Origin: Novosphingobium sp. Rr 2-17
GTDB lineage: Bacteria > Pseudomonadota > Alphaproteobacteria > Sphingomonadales > Sphingomonadaceae
Length of the DNA: 64,000 nt
Reading direction: 5' to 3'
Assembly (NCBI RefSeq): GCF_000272475.1
Contig: NZ_AKFJ01000086.1
Span: 1-64,000, forward strand
In this document: positions 8,871-17,604 of the stretch, piece by piece
How positions within the stretch are numbered: position 1 is the first letter of the stretch
How the letters are laid out: each line of letters starts with the position of its first letter
Program-made: the position numbers and the translations under genes
Notes under the pieces: generated by a model
The model's database searches: none
What the model was told of the DNA's origin: nothing
What the model saw: the letters and a program-made list of their open reading frames with translations, nothing else

Positions 8871-8906
8871 AGCGCGCGAAAATACCGACGCGCGTTATGG
8901 CGTAGA

Positions 8907-9095
8907 TGGGCGGAATCTGCCGAAACAACACTCCTCAGAAGGCTCGCGTTTAGGGAATGGGCGAGTCTGGCGGAAAGCCACCATCCCAATTTCGTCATTG
9001 CGAGCGCAGCGAAGCAATCCAGGGCATCGAGCCACGACGCCCTGGATTGCCGCGGACCTACGGTCCTCGCAATGACGAAGGATGGTGGAAAGCAG
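8907..9095. repeat. Dispersed palindromic repeat, copy A (full)
   Basis: This roughly 190-bp element matches, in opposite orientation, 40741-40930. Its core is a nested palindrome: outer arms TTCGTCATTGCGAG / CTCGCAATGACGAA, inner arms GCAATCCAGGGC / GCCCTGGATTGC, and flanking CCACCATCC / GGATGGTGG. A less palindromic left part (GGGCGGAATCTGCCGAAAC onwards) also occurs alone at 9545-9617. It abuts the stop codon of the lipoprotein gene at 9096. It looks like a REP or MITE-type non-coding repeat. Confidence 0.85.
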
Positions 9096-9509
9096 TCATT
9101 TGCGCACAATCTTCGCCTCGTCGCTCTGTCCGTTGGCCGCGTCGGGGGAGATCACAAACTCTTGGGAGCCACCCCCGTCAATCGTGCTAAGCTCTGCTCG
9201 ATAAAGTTGGCCGACGCGTAGCAACTTAGCAGAAGAGATTTGCTTGGTGCCGGTCGGAACTGTCCCATAGACAAGCTTACCTATATCTCGACCGTTATAT
9301 TCCAGACTTTCGAGTTGCCAGACTGTCGGAGTTTCACTCGAAAGCTCCACGATGGCCAGCCGCGTAAAAGCTACAGGCTTCCCGTCGTCAAAGACAAAGA
9401 CGAGTTTACCGCTCTCCAGCGACAAGTGGATTTCGTGGCTGTAGGTGCAACCACCGACCAAGAGGGCCATCGCGGCCAAACCAACCTTAAAGAGCCTTAC
9501 CACCTGCAT
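9096..9509 (-). CDS. Hypothetical lipoprotein (paralogue of 40296-40733)
   Basis: This 137-residue protein has a lipoprotein signal peptide (LAAMALLVGGC, acylated Cys at 21) followed by TYSHEIHLSLESGKLVF. The protein at 40296 begins in the same way after its lipobox (GGCSYSYDLIVAVQSGHI) and has similar spacing to a conserved KL-x-YG-type patch and a C-terminal strand. I infer that the two are diverged paralogues. Function is unknown; the mature part looks all-beta. The stop codon directly touches a palindromic repeat, as it nearly does in the paralogue. Confidence 0.7.
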   Translation of the reverse strand: MQVVRLFKVGLAAMALLVGGCTYSHEIHLSLESGKLVFVFDDGKPVAFTRLAIVELSSETPTVWQLESLEYNGRDIGKLVYGTVPTGTKQISSAKLLRVGQLYRAELSTIDGGGSQEFVISPDAANGQSDEAKIVRK

Positions 9510-9544
9510 CGCTCACTCATCGGGCCGAAAGCCAATGTCCGCAA

Positions 9545-9617
9545 GTGGGCGGAATTTGCCGAAACGGCACTCCTCAGAAGGATCGAGTTTCGGGAATGGC
9601 CGGGTCTGGTGGTTAGC
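9545..9617. repeat. Dispersed repeat, partial copy B
   Basis: GGGCGGAATTTGCCGAAAC through CTCCTCAGAAGGATCGAG to GGGAATGGCCGGGTCTGGTGG matches the left third of copy A (8908 onwards), but the palindromic core is absent. It lies between the lipoprotein start (9509) and the stop of the membrane-protein gene at 9613. Two partial and full copies therefore flank the lipoprotein gene in the same orientation. Confidence 0.75.
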
Positions 9618-10023
9618 TGCCATTGCTGAGTGTGTCGCGGATAGCCTTTAGGGCAGCGAAGAACCATCCGATGCCGAACACAATTATGATCGTGATCGCA
9701 CACCATCCTAGCCAGTCGCCAGTGCCGAAGACTGAGCCACATACTGCAAGCGCAACGCACGCCAGTATGGACGCTGAAGCCCGCGTGATCCCCACTTCGC
9801 CAAAGTACAGATCGCGCTCGATCAAACGCCAATCCTCTGGAAAACTGGCAAATGGCGTAAGCCGAGGCAGAATACTAAGTCCGAGGCTTCCGTCGAGGAG
9901 TAGCATAATTCCGACGAGGGCGGTCGGTAGCTTGAGGATCTCCCCAAGCGGCAGCAGACAGGCTCCGGCGAACACAACGGGTCCCAGTAGGAGGGTGAAC
10001 CACGGCAGTCGGAAGCTAATCAT
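9613..10023 (-). CDS. Hypothetical small membrane protein
   Basis: This 136-residue protein has four likely membrane helices: WFTLLLGPVVFAGACLL, LPTALVGIMLLLDGSLGL, ASASILACVALAVCGSVF and WCAITIIIVFGIGWFFAAL. A polar stretch (FPEDWRLIERDLYFGEVG) lies between helices 2 and 3. I do not recognise a family. The downstream lipoprotein gene starts about 100 bases after it on the same strand, with a partial repeat copy between them, so co-transcription is possible. The start at ATG 10023 is the first in frame and opens directly into the first hydrophobic segment. Confidence 0.65.
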   Translation of the reverse strand: MISFRLPWFTLLLGPVVFAGACLLPLGEILKLPTALVGIMLLLDGSLGLSILPRLTPFASFPEDWRLIERDLYFGEVGITRASASILACVALAVCGSVFGTGDWLGWCAITIIIVFGIGWFFAALKAIRDTLSNGS

Positions 10024-10178
10024 GCCCTTCCTTTAACTTGACCCACCGCATGTTCGCTAGTGGGCGTAAACGGAAATGCAACCTGACCTGCTGCCGGAAT
10101 TGATGGACCGGCGGGGCAGGGTAAGCGCTCCGATCAACGCCGGGCCGATCCTGGACCAGGGCGGATCGAAATTCGGCC

Positions 10179-10859
10179 CTAGAGCGTGGCCTCTATCGCG
10201 CGAGCTACTGCCAGGGGGTCTTCGGCGCGGCTGATCGGGCGACCGATCACCAGCACGCTGGCGCCGTTGTCGCGCGCCTCGCGCGGGGTGACTGTGCGCT
10301 TTTGGTCGCCTTTGGTTGTGCCGTCCGCCGGGCGCAGGCCGGGGACGACGAAATAGCCGTCCTTCCATTGCTTGTGGACAGCGCCCACTTCGTGACCCGA
10401 GCAAACGATGCCATCGAGCCCCGCGGAATGGGCGAGGTCCGCCAGCCGCAGTGCCTGTGCGGCTGGATCGGTGCCCATGCCGATCGCGGCAAGATCGTCG
10501 CCGTCCAGGCTGGTGAGCACGGTTACGGCCACGACCTTGCAGTTTTCTCCGGCAGCGGCCTTGGCGTCTTCCATCATCGCTCGCCCGCCAGCGGCGTGGA
10601 CGGTGACGATCGCGGGTTCCAGCACGTGGATGGCTTGCATCGCGGCGGCCACGGTGTTGGGAATGTCGTGCAGCTTCAGGTCGAGGAAGATCGGCAGACC
10701 CAGCTTGTGCAGTTCATGCACGCCGTGGTGTCCGTGCGCGTAGAAGAACTCCATCCCCAGCTTGATCCCGCCGATGTGCCCCAAAACCTTGCGCGCCAGC
10801 GCCTCTGCAGCGTCGAGGCGCGGAAGGTCGAGAGCGAGATAGACGGGATGGTGCGACAT
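10179..10859 (-). CDS. pyrF: Orotidine 5'-phosphate decarboxylase
   Basis: This enzyme catalyses the last step of de novo UMP synthesis, decarboxylating OMP in the cytoplasm. The 226 residues cover the whole family. The catalytic motif LDLKLHDIPNT supplies the Asp-Lys-Asp triad. A substrate-binding end is seen in VPGLRPADGTTKGDQKR and VIGRPISRAEDP. The start ATG at 10859 lies 6 bases after the stop of the LapA-domain gene, so the two are almost certainly on one transcript. purB lies just upstream on the same strand, giving a small nucleotide-synthesis neighbourhood. Confidence 0.97.
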   Translation of the reverse strand: MSHHPVYLALDLPRLDAAEALARKVLGHIGGIKLGMEFFYAHGHHGVHELHKLGLPIFLDLKLHDIPNTVAAAMQAIHVLEPAIVTVHAAGGRAMMEDAKAAAGENCKVVAVTVLTSLDGDDLAAIGMGTDPAAQALRLADLAHSAGLDGIVCSGHEVGAVHKQWKDGYFVVPGLRPADGTTKGDQKRTVTPREARDNGASVLVIGRPISRAEDPLAVARAIEATL

Positions 10860-10865
10860 GGATGC

Positions 10866-11216
10866 TTACAAGTCCTTGGGAGAATACGTATCGAAGGTCG
10901 CGCCTTGGGTGGCGGTTGGCGCTGGCGCTGCCGAAGGAACGATCGGCGTTGGCGTGGCAGTAGCCTGAAGCGACTTTTCCAGGGTTTCGATCCGGCGATT
11001 GAGGCGCCAACGCACCGCCCGCAGATACAGCCACACCGGCAGCATCCCGAACGCGAAGAATATCAGCGCGATGACCCCGACCGGCCATTCGAAATGGAGA
11101 TAGTTACCATTGTTGAGCGGCCAGAAATTCACGGCCACCGTCGTCCAGTTGATCGCGATGAAGGCCACGAGGATCGCGGTGATGACGACCCAGCTTATCG
11201 TTCGGATGATCTGCAT
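10866..11216 (-). CDS. LapA-domain membrane protein
   Basis: This 116-residue inner-membrane protein of the LapA/DUF1049 family, similar to E. coli LapA, may help assemble or regulate the outer-membrane lipopolysaccharide. Two membrane helices are visible (ISWVVITAILVAFIAINW and WPVGVIALIFFAFGMLPVWLYL), followed by a short basic/coiled segment (RWRLNRRIETLEKSLQ) and a Pro/Ala-rich tail. The ATG at 11216 is chosen because AGGAG stands 5 bases before it; the in-frame ATG at 11237 lacks this. It is followed closely by pyrF, a frequent pairing in proteobacteria. Confidence 0.85.
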   Translation of the reverse strand: MQIIRTISWVVITAILVAFIAINWTTVAVNFWPLNNGNYLHFEWPVGVIALIFFAFGMLPVWLYLRAVRWRLNRRIETLEKSLQATATPTPIVPSAAPAPTATQGATFDTYSPKDL

Positions 11217-11319
11217 AGTTACTCCTGCTTTTCCCACGCAGAAACGACATGCTAGGCGTGAAGTTTCTGCAAGGGAAGAGAAGTGCGCTTTACGAGCGAT
11301 TTAGCCCGCAAAGGGCTAC

Positions 11320-12630
11320 TCAGCCGAACACCCGTGCGAAGATCGTATCGACGTGCTTGAAGTGGTAATCGAGGTTGAACTTATCCTCGATCACGTCGGC
11401 CGGAAGCGCCTTGGCGACATCCTCGTCGGCCTTTAGCAGTTCGAGCAGTGACAGCTCGCCGTCCGATTCCCACACCTTCATCGCGTTGCGCTGAACCAGC
11501 CGGTAGCTTTCGTCGCGGCTGAGGCCGGCTTGCGTCAAGGCCAGCAGCACGCGCTGCGAATGGACCAGGCCGCCCATGCGATCGAGGTTCTTCTGCATGC
11601 GGGCGGGATAAACCAGCAGCTTGTCGATCACGCCGGTGAGGCGCGCCAGTGCGAAGTCGAGGGTGATGGTGGCGTCAGGGCCGATGAAACGCTCGACCGA
11701 GGAGTGCGAAATGTCGCGCTCGTGCCACAGCGCCACGTTCTCCATCGCCGGCACCACCGCCGAGCGGACGACGCGGGCAAGGCCGGTGAGGTTTTCGGTC
11801 AGCACCGGGTTTCGCTTGTGCGGCATGGCCGACGAGCCCTTCTGGCCGGGCGAGAAGTATTCTTCCGCTTCCAGCACTTCGGTGCGCTGCAAGTGGCGGA
11901 CCTCGATCGCGAGGCGCTCGATCGAGCTGGCGATGACGCCCAGCACCGCGAAGAACATCGCATGACGATCGCGCGGGATGACCTGGGTGGATACCGGCTC
12001 GATCGCGAGGCCGAGCTGGTCGGCCACGTACTGCTCCACCACCGGATCGACGTTGGCGAAGGTGCCTACCGCACCGGAAATCGCGCAAGTCGCAACTTCT
12101 TCACGCGCCGCGATCAGGCGCTTTTTGCAGCGGGCGAACTCGGCGTGCGCTTCGGCGAGCTTGAGGCCGAACGTCACCGGCTCGGCGTGAATGCCGTGGC
12201 TACGACCGATCGTGGGGGTGTACTTGTGTTCCTGCGCGCGGCGCTCGATCGCGGCCAGCAGCGCGTCGAGGTCGGCCAGCAGGATGTCGGCGGCTTTCAC
12301 CAGTTGGACGTTCAGCGTGGTATCCAGCACGTCGGAGCTGGTCATGCCCTGATGCATGAAGCGTGCTTCGGGGCCGACTTGCTGGGCCACCCAATCGAGG
12401 AAGGCGATGACGTCGTGCTTGGTGACGGCTTCGATCGCATCGATCGCGGCGACGTCGATCTTGGGGTTGGTCGCCCACCAGTCCCATAGCGCTTTGCCGG
12501 CGCTGACGGGCACGGTGCCCATCTCGCCCATCTTGACGGCGGCGTGGGCTTCGATTTCGAACCAGATGCGGTAGCGCGCCTCGGGCTCCCAGATGGCGGT
12601 CATCGCGGGGCGAGAGTAGCGGGGCACCAT
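11320..12630 (-). CDS. purB: Adenylosuccinate lyase
   Basis: This lyase removes fumarate twice in purine synthesis, from SAICAR and from adenylosuccinate. The 436 residues match the family's usual length. The fumarase/aspartase-superfamily signature [11 protein letters not shown] is present, with the substrate regions [11 protein letters not shown] and [17 protein letters not shown] carrying the catalytic His. The ATG at 12630 has AAGGAGT 7 bases upstream. It stands alone upstream of the lapA-pyrF pair, with a gap of about 100 bases, so it may have its own transcript. Confidence 0.97.
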   Translation of the reverse strand: MVPRYSRPAMTAIWEPEARYRIWFEIEAHAAVKMGEMGTVPVSAGKALWDWWATNPKIDVAAIDAIEAVTKHDVIAFLDWVAQQVGPEARFMHQGMTSSDVLDTTLNVQLVKAADILLADLDALLAAIERRAQEHKYTPTIGRSHGIHAEPVTFGLKLAEAHAEFARCKKRLIAAREEVATCAISGAVGTFANVDPVVEQYVADQLGLAIEPVSTQVIPRDRHAMFFAVLGVIASSIERLAIEVRHLQRTEVLEAEEYFSPGQKGSSAMPHKRNPVLTENLTGLARVVRSAVVPAMENVALWHERDISHSSVERFIGPDATITLDFALARLTGVIDKLLVYPARMQKNLDRMGGLVHSQRVLLALTQAGLSRDESYRLVQRNAMKVWESDGELSLLELLKADEDVAKALPADVIEDKFNLDYHFKHVDTIFARVFG

Positions 12631-12711
12631 GGGCAGACTCCTTGAACGTCAGGTCGAACGTCAGATGGGGGTGCCGCTAAGCTGGGCGGCTGCGAAAGGC
12701 AAGGGCGGGGG

Positions 12712-13449
12712 TCAGATGAGGCCTTTTGCCCGCAAGCTGACATACCCCTCGCGCCCGATCACGATATGGTCGTGTACGGTCACGCCCAGCAAGCGCCCTG
12801 CCTCGGCGATGCGGTTGGTGATGTCGATGTCGGCGCGGCTGGGTTGCGGCGAGCCGGACGGGTGGTTGTGGACCAGAATCAGCGCGGTCGCCCCCAAGTC
12901 CAGCGCGCGGCGGATCACTTCGCGCGGGTGGATCGCGGCTTCGTCGATCGAGCCTTCGCCCACCAGATCGTCCAGGATCAGCATGTTGCGCGTGTTGAGA
13001 TAAAGAACGCGCACGCGCTCGACCGTCAGGTGCGCCATGTCGATCGTCAGATAGTCTATCAGCGCCTGCCACGATGCGATCACCGGCGCCTCGCGCACTT
13101 TCTGGCGGGCGAGGCGCGTCGCGGCCACCGTGACGATCCGCAGCGCCGCCGCCGTCGCTTCGCCCATGCCGGGATGCGCCGCCAGAGTGCGGGGATCGGC
13201 CTGCAGCACGCCTGCCAGCGATCCGAATCGCTGCAACAAGCTGCGCGCCAGTGGCTTCATGTCCCGGCGGGGGACGGCTTGCATCAGCAGCAGTTCGATA
13301 ACCTCGTGATCGCCCAGCGCGTCCGCCCCGCCTTCCAGCAAGCGCCGCCGCAGCCGACCGCGATGACCGCTGGCATCGTTGCCGGCATCTTCGCGCTTGC
13401 CTGGATCAGGCGCGGCGGGGTCGTCGAATAGGGGGGTCTGATCTGGCAT
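12712..13449 (-). CDS. radC: RadC family protein (JAB/MPN domain)
   Basis: This 245-residue protein is the widespread RadC/UPF0758 type. An N-terminal helix-hairpin-helix region (GDHEVIELLLMQAVPRRDMKPLA, then HPGMGEATAAALR) precedes a JAB/MPN metalloprotease-like domain with the metal motif LVHNHPSGSPQPSRAD. Despite its name, a role in DNA repair is not well supported in the literature; a metal-dependent hydrolase activity is likely. The frame is open upstream to 14238, but that part is antisense to ydbH. MPDQTPLFDD at 13449 is the first sensible start. Confidence 0.92.
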   Translation of the reverse strand: MPDQTPLFDDPAAPDPGKREDAGNDASGHRGRLRRRLLEGGADALGDHEVIELLLMQAVPRRDMKPLARSLLQRFGSLAGVLQADPRTLAAHPGMGEATAAALRIVTVAATRLARQKVREAPVIASWQALIDYLTIDMAHLTVERVRVLYLNTRNMLILDDLVGEGSIDEAAIHPREVIRRALDLGATALILVHNHPSGSPQPSRADIDITNRIAEAGRLLGVTVHDHIVIGREGYVSLRAKGLI

Positions 13450-13500
13450 CGGCGTACAAACAATTGCCTTTCCTGGGCTCTCAGCGCAAGTGATGGACCA

Positions 13501-16500
13501 ATGGCGGAGCAGGATGACGAAGCGGAGGCTGTACCGGCGGGGCTGCCCGGAGAGCGGCCCAAGAGGCAGGCGGGCAAACGGCGCAAGATCGCTGCGATCA
13601 TCGTGGTTGTCGTCGTTGCGGTTGCCGTACCGGCATGGCTTTTGCGCAAGGATATTGCCGACGACCTGATCGCCCGCCAACTCGACAAGATGGGCTTGCC
13701 GGCCCGCTACGAGATTACGCGAATCTCTCCGCAAGAACAGATCATCCGCAACCTGGTGATCGGCGACCCGGCGCGGCCCGATCTTACGGTGGACGAAGTG
13801 CGGGTGGCGACGCAGTTGTTCTGGGGCATTCCCGGCATCGGTCGCATCACCGTGGTCCGCCCGCGCCTCTACGGTAGCTATCGCGGTGGACGGGCCAGCT
13901 TCGGCAGTCTCGACAAAGTGCTGTTCGGTGGGAAGGGCAGCCCATTCCAACTGCCCGATCTCGATATCGGCGTGGTCGATGGCCGCGCCTTGATCGACAG
14001 CGATTTCGGACGCGTGGGGGTAAAGCTCGACGGCCAGGGGGCCTTGCGCGGCGGGTTCGACGGTAAGATCGCAGCGATCACCCCCGCCTTGGCGGTGGGT
14101 GGATGCCAGGCGGGGCGCACCACGTTGTATGGCCGGATAACCGTTGCCGATGAGCGCCCCCGTTTCAATGGCCCGGTGCGGACGGTCGATCTGGCGTGCC
14201 CCGCGCGTGCGCTCACGCTGAAACAAGGCAGCGTGCAAGCCGACCTCACGTTCGACAAGGCGCTGGATGGCGGCGAAGGCCAGCTTGGCCTGGCGCTCGG
14301 CTCAGGGGCTTACGGCACCACGCGGCTGGCGGGCGTTACCGGCAGCACTCGGTTCGCCTATCGCCGCCGTGTCTTGACGACCAGCTACGACCTGACTGCC
14401 CGCGATCTGGTCACTCCGCATGCCATGGCAACTTCGCTTTCGTTGACGGGCCAGGCCCGCACCACCCAAGCGCTACGGCACTTCGACGTCGAGAGCGATC
14501 TCAAGAGCGCTGGCCTTTCGCTGGGCGGCACCCCCCAGCGCATACTGCGCGACGTGGAGAAGGCGGGCGCGGGCACGCTCGTGGCAGCGCTCGCCGCGCA
14601 GTTGCGCGGCAACCTGGCACGCGAATTGAAAGGCAGCACATTCGACGCCAACCTGATCGTGCGACGCTCTGAAGAGGGGCTCAGCCTGGTTGCGCCTCGC
14701 GCTGCCTTGCGTGGACGAAGCGGGGCTTCGCTGGTGGCGATTTCCCGGTTGCAGGCGCTGGTCGGGACGGGCGCGCCACACGTCACCGGCAACTTCACGA
14801 CGGGCGGGCAGGGGCTGCCGCAGGCTTGGGGGCGCATGGAAACGGATGGCTCGGGCGGCTGGTCGCTACGCGCGTCGATGAACGACTATCGCGCCGGGAC
14901 TGCGCGGATTGCCGTGCCCGGACTCACCCTGACACAAGGGCGCGATGGCGCGCTCTCCTTCACGGGGCAAATGTCGTTGAGCGGGGCGCTGCCGGGCGGT
15001 CAGGCGCAGAACGTGCGCTTGCCGGTGGAGGGACGCTGGGCCGCCAATGGTGATCTTTCGCTGTGGCGCAGTTGCACGGATATCGCGTTCGATGGCTTGC
15101 GCCTTGCCAACCTCACGCTCGAACGGCGCAAGCTTAGCGTTTGCCCGGCTGGAGGCAGCGCGGTGCTGGCGAGCCGCAACGGCGTGTTTACGGTGGCGGC
15201 AGGCGTGCCTGCGCTCGACGTGATCGGAAAGCTGGGCGAAACCCCGATTCGCATCGCCTCGGGCGCAGTCGGTTATGCACAGAACGGTAGTGCGCCGGGT
15301 GTGCTCAAGGCGAGCGCACTGAAGGTCACGCTGGGGCCGACCGCCACAGCCTCGCACTTCGCCATCAGCCGACTGGATGCGCGAATCGGCAAGGACGTCA
15401 CCGGTACGTTCGATGAGGCGGATCTGGGCCTCTATGCCGTGCCGCTCGACCTCAAGCAGACCTCTGGACGGTGGCGCTATGCAGGCGGGGTCGTTTCGGT
15501 CGAGGACGCGCGCTTTACGCTGGTGGATCGCCAGCCCGTTCCTCGCTTCCAGCCCATGGTGGCCCAAGGTGCCTGGCTTCGCCTTGCCGACAACAAGATC
15601 ACCGCGCAGGCCCTGCTGCGCGAACCGACCAGCCAGCGCGCGATCGTGCGCGCCGACATCGCCCACGATCTGACTACCGCCACTGGGCACGCGGACCTGG
15701 CGGTGGACGGCATCCAGTTCGACGAAAAGCTCCAGGCTCCCGCGCTGTCCAAGCTGGCCGAGGGCGTCGTATCCGCCCTCAAAGGCGTGGTCACGGGCAA
15801 TGGCCGAATCGACTGGAACGAACGGGGCATGACCAGCCACGGTCGCTTCGCCAGCACTGGCCTCGATTTCGCAGCGCCCTTCGGTCCGGTGAAGGGGATG
15901 TCGGGCGAGGTCGAGTTAACCGACCTCCTGGGCTTGGTGAGCGCGCCGGACCAGAAGCTGTACCTGGCCTCGATCAACCCAGGTATCGAGGTGACCGACG
16001 GCGTTCTGTCGTTCCAGATGGAGCCCAATTTCCTGCTGCGGGTCAATGGCGCCAAGTGGCCGTTCATGGACGGTACGCTCACGCTCGATCCCACCACGAT
16101 GCGCGTGGGCGTGGCTGAGACCCGTCGCTACACCCTGCGCGTAACCGGCCTCAATGCCGCCAGCTTCGTGCAGCGCATGGACGTGGCAAATCTGGCCGCG
16201 ACCGGCACGTTCGATGGCGTGCTGCCGCTGGTGTTCGACGATGCGGGCGGCCGGATCGAGGAGGGTTCGCTTACCTCGCGCCCACCGGGCGGCAATGTCG
16301 CCTACAATGGAGCGCTGACTTACAAGGACTTGTCGACGATGGGCAACTTCGCCTTCGACGCGCTGCGCTCTGTCAATTACCAGCGGATGGAGATCGGTCT
16401 GGGCGGATCGCTTTCGGGCGATATCGTCACCCGCATCAGCTTCGACGGGCTGAGCCAGGGCGCGACGGCCCGGCGCAACTTCATCACCCGCCAAGTGGCC

Positions 16501-16722
16501 AAGTTGCCGATCCGCTTCGTCGTCAACGTCAAGGCGCCGTTCTTCAGCTTGTTCGGCTCGATGCGCTCGCTCTACGATCCCAATTACATCACCGATCCGC
16601 GCGAACTCGACTTGCTCGACGCCAACGGAAAACCCCGTCCTCACACCCAGGCAGATACCGCCGCGACGCCTCTGGCGCCTGCCCCGGATATTCAGCCTCC
16701 AGTCAGCGAGAATGAACGATGA
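13501..16722 (+). CDS. ydbH: YdbH-family AsmA-like intermembrane lipid transport protein
   Basis: This 1073-residue inner-membrane-anchored protein has one N-terminal helix at about 29-48 (IAAIIVVVVVAVAVPAWLL) and a long periplasmic beta-rich body. It is similar in plan to E. coli YdbH, which together with TamB and YhdP carries phospholipids to the outer membrane. The C-terminal region (LPIRFVVNVKAPFFSLFGSM, then DPNYITDPRELD) is typical of the family. It is longer than E. coli YdbH (about 880 residues). Its stop overlaps the next start (ATGA), and the neighbours are YnbE and YdbL, the same trio as in E. coli. This context makes the assignment firm. Confidence 0.88.
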   Translation: MAEQDDEAEAVPAGLPGERPKRQAGKRRKIAAIIVVVVVAVAVPAWLLRKDIADDLIARQLDKMGLPARYEITRISPQEQIIRNLVIGDPARPDLTVDEVRVATQLFWGIPGIGRITVVRPRLYGSYRGGRASFGSLDKVLFGGKGSPFQLPDLDIGVVDGRALIDSDFGRVGVKLDGQGALRGGFDGKIAAITPALAVGGCQAGRTTLYGRITVADERPRFNGPVRTVDLACPARALTLKQGSVQADLTFDKALDGGEGQLGLALGSGAYGTTRLAGVTGSTRFAYRRRVLTTSYDLTARDLVTPHAMATSLSLTGQARTTQALRHFDVESDLKSAGLSLGGTPQRILRDVEKAGAGTLVAALAAQLRGNLARELKGSTFDANLIVRRSEEGLSLVAPRAALRGRSGASLVAISRLQALVGTGAPHVTGNFTTGGQGLPQAWGRMETDGSGGWSLRASMNDYRAGTARIAVPGLTLTQGRDGALSFTGQMSLSGALPGGQAQNVRLPVEGRWAANGDLSLWRSCTDIAFDGLRLANLTLERRKLSVCPAGGSAVLASRNGVFTVAAGVPALDVIGKLGETPIRIASGAVGYAQNGSAPGVLKASALKVTLGPTATASHFAISRLDARIGKDVTGTFDEADLGLYAVPLDLKQTSGRWRYAGGVVSVEDARFTLVDRQPVPRFQPMVAQGAWLRLADNKITAQALLREPTSQRAIVRADIAHDLTTATGHADLAVDGIQFDEKLQAPALSKLAEGVVSALKGVVTGNGRIDWNERGMTSHGRFASTGLDFAAPFGPVKGMSGEVELTDLLGLVSAPDQKLYLASINPGIEVTDGVLSFQMEPNFLLRVNGAKWPFMDGTLTLDPTTMRVGVAETRRYTLRVTGLNAASFVQRMDVANLAATGTFDGVLPLVFDDAGGRIEEGSLTSRPPGGNVAYNGALTYKDLSTMGNFAFDALRSVNYQRMEIGLGGSLSGDIVTRISFDGLSQGATARRNFITRQVAKLPIRFVVNVKAPFFSLFGSMRSLYDPNYITDPRELDLLDANGKPRPHTQADTAATPLAPAPDIQPPVSENER

Positions 16723-17018
16723 TGGCTTGCGAATTGACCGAAAGGCCACCCGCTGCGACAACATCCTCCATGATGCACGGGGGAAGAGAAGCGCGACGGT
16801 TCGGCACCCGGTCTGGCTGGCGCGCAACACGCGCCGCGAAATGGATTGGAAGCGTGATCGTGGGGTTGAGTGCAATGGGTCTGGCGGGGTGCATCCAGGT
16901 GACTGCTCCCGACAAGCCGATCGTGATCGAACTCAACATCAACATCCGGCAGGAAGTCGTCTATCGTCTGGCTGCTGACGCAGCCAAGACGGTCGAAGAA
17001 AACAAGGGCATTTTCTGA
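16719..17018 (+). CDS. ynbE: YnbE-family lipoprotein
   Basis: This 99-residue outer-membrane lipoprotein belongs to the YnbE family and, in E. coli, partners YdbH in phospholipid transport. The family core PIVIELNINIRQEVVYRL is plain near the C-terminus, preceded by a lipobox (GLSAMGLAGC). The ATG at 16719 overlaps the ydbH stop by 4 bases. That gives an unusually long stretch of about 40 residues before the hydrophobic signal, so a later start (for example ATG at 16770) is possible. It overlaps ydbL by one base. Confidence 0.85.
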   Translation: MMACELTERPPAATTSSMMHGGREARRFGTRSGWRATRAAKWIGSVIVGLSAMGLAGCIQVTAPDKPIVIELNINIRQEVVYRLAADAAKTVEENKGIF

Positions 17019-17395
17019 TGAAGACCCGTTTGATTGGCTTGATCGTCGCTTCGGCGATGCTGGTATCCGGCGCGGGCATGGCCCAGGCCGAAGGCCGTAG
17101 CCCTGCTTACGTCGCAGCACGCGCCTCCGGGCAGGTGGGCGAACAGCGTGACGGCTACCTCGGCGTCGTCGCTGGCGGAGGCGACATCGCCGCGATGGTG
17201 CGCGACCTCAACAACCAGCGCCGGGCCGTCTACACCAGCGCTGCTGCTGGCAAGAGCACGATCGAGGAATATGCCTTCACCACCGGCTGCAAGCTGATCC
17301 GTGACACCAAGCCGGGCGAAAAGTATCAAGGCCTAGATGGTTCATGGAAAACGCGCGGTGCGGGCGCCCCTGAGTTGGATTCGCGCTGCCCCTGA
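17018..17395 (+). CDS. ydbL: YdbL-family periplasmic protein (DUF1318)
   Basis: This 125-residue protein has a signal peptide (GLIVASAMLVSGAGMAQAEG) and a DUF1318-type body (SGQVGEQRDGYLGVV, then INNQRRAVY-like LNNQRRAVYTSAAA). In E. coli, YdbL binds the YdbH-YnbE complex and is thought to act as a chaperone or modulator. Its start shares a base with the ynbE stop (TGATG), so translation is coupled. Two cysteines (TTGCKLI and SRCP) could pair in the periplasm. Confidence 0.88.
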   Translation: MKTRLIGLIVASAMLVSGAGMAQAEGRSPAYVAARASGQVGEQRDGYLGVVAGGGDIAAMVRDLNNQRRAVYTSAAAGKSTIEEYAFTTGCKLIRDTKPGEKYQGLDGSWKTRGAGAPELDSRCP

Positions 17396-17538
17396 TTCGA
17401 ATCACGCGTGCTTTTCTTTGCGAAAAAGATGAGCCGCAGCGGGCCAGACGGCAGTCTTTCTGGAAGAACTACTGGTGACTTCGGTGCAGACGCAAGCAAC
17501 CGCTATGGTTGACTTCGCATAGCCCCCACCCTAAGGGG

Positions 17539-17560
17539 CGGCTGCCTTGGCGGGCAGCCG
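17539..17560. other. Stem-loop in the leader of the ATP synthase operon
   Basis: CGGCTGCC / GGCAGCCG form an 8-bp stem with a 6-base loop, 45 bases upstream of the atpI start. No T-run follows. It may terminate the ydbHL transcript with Rho help or stabilise the atp leader. No gene is seen in the 209 bases between ydbL and atpI. Confidence 0.4.
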
Positions 17561-17604
17561 TTGTGCACGTCATTCGTTCCTTCGTTTTCGGCAGGAGCCA
17601 TGAC

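Noticed and set aside
12631..12711. Direct repeat CGAACGTCAG upstream of purB
   Set aside because: Two 10-base copies only, next to the purB ribosome site; too short to distinguish from chance.
13450..14238. Upstream extension of the radC frame to a 508-codon ORF
   Set aside because: The extra part is antisense to ydbH and lacks protein-like features; the RadC domain begins after the ATG at 13449.
17395..17410. GATTCGAATC, resembling a tRNA T-loop, after ydbL
   Set aside because: No acceptor, D or anticodon stems can be built around it; a chance palindrome.
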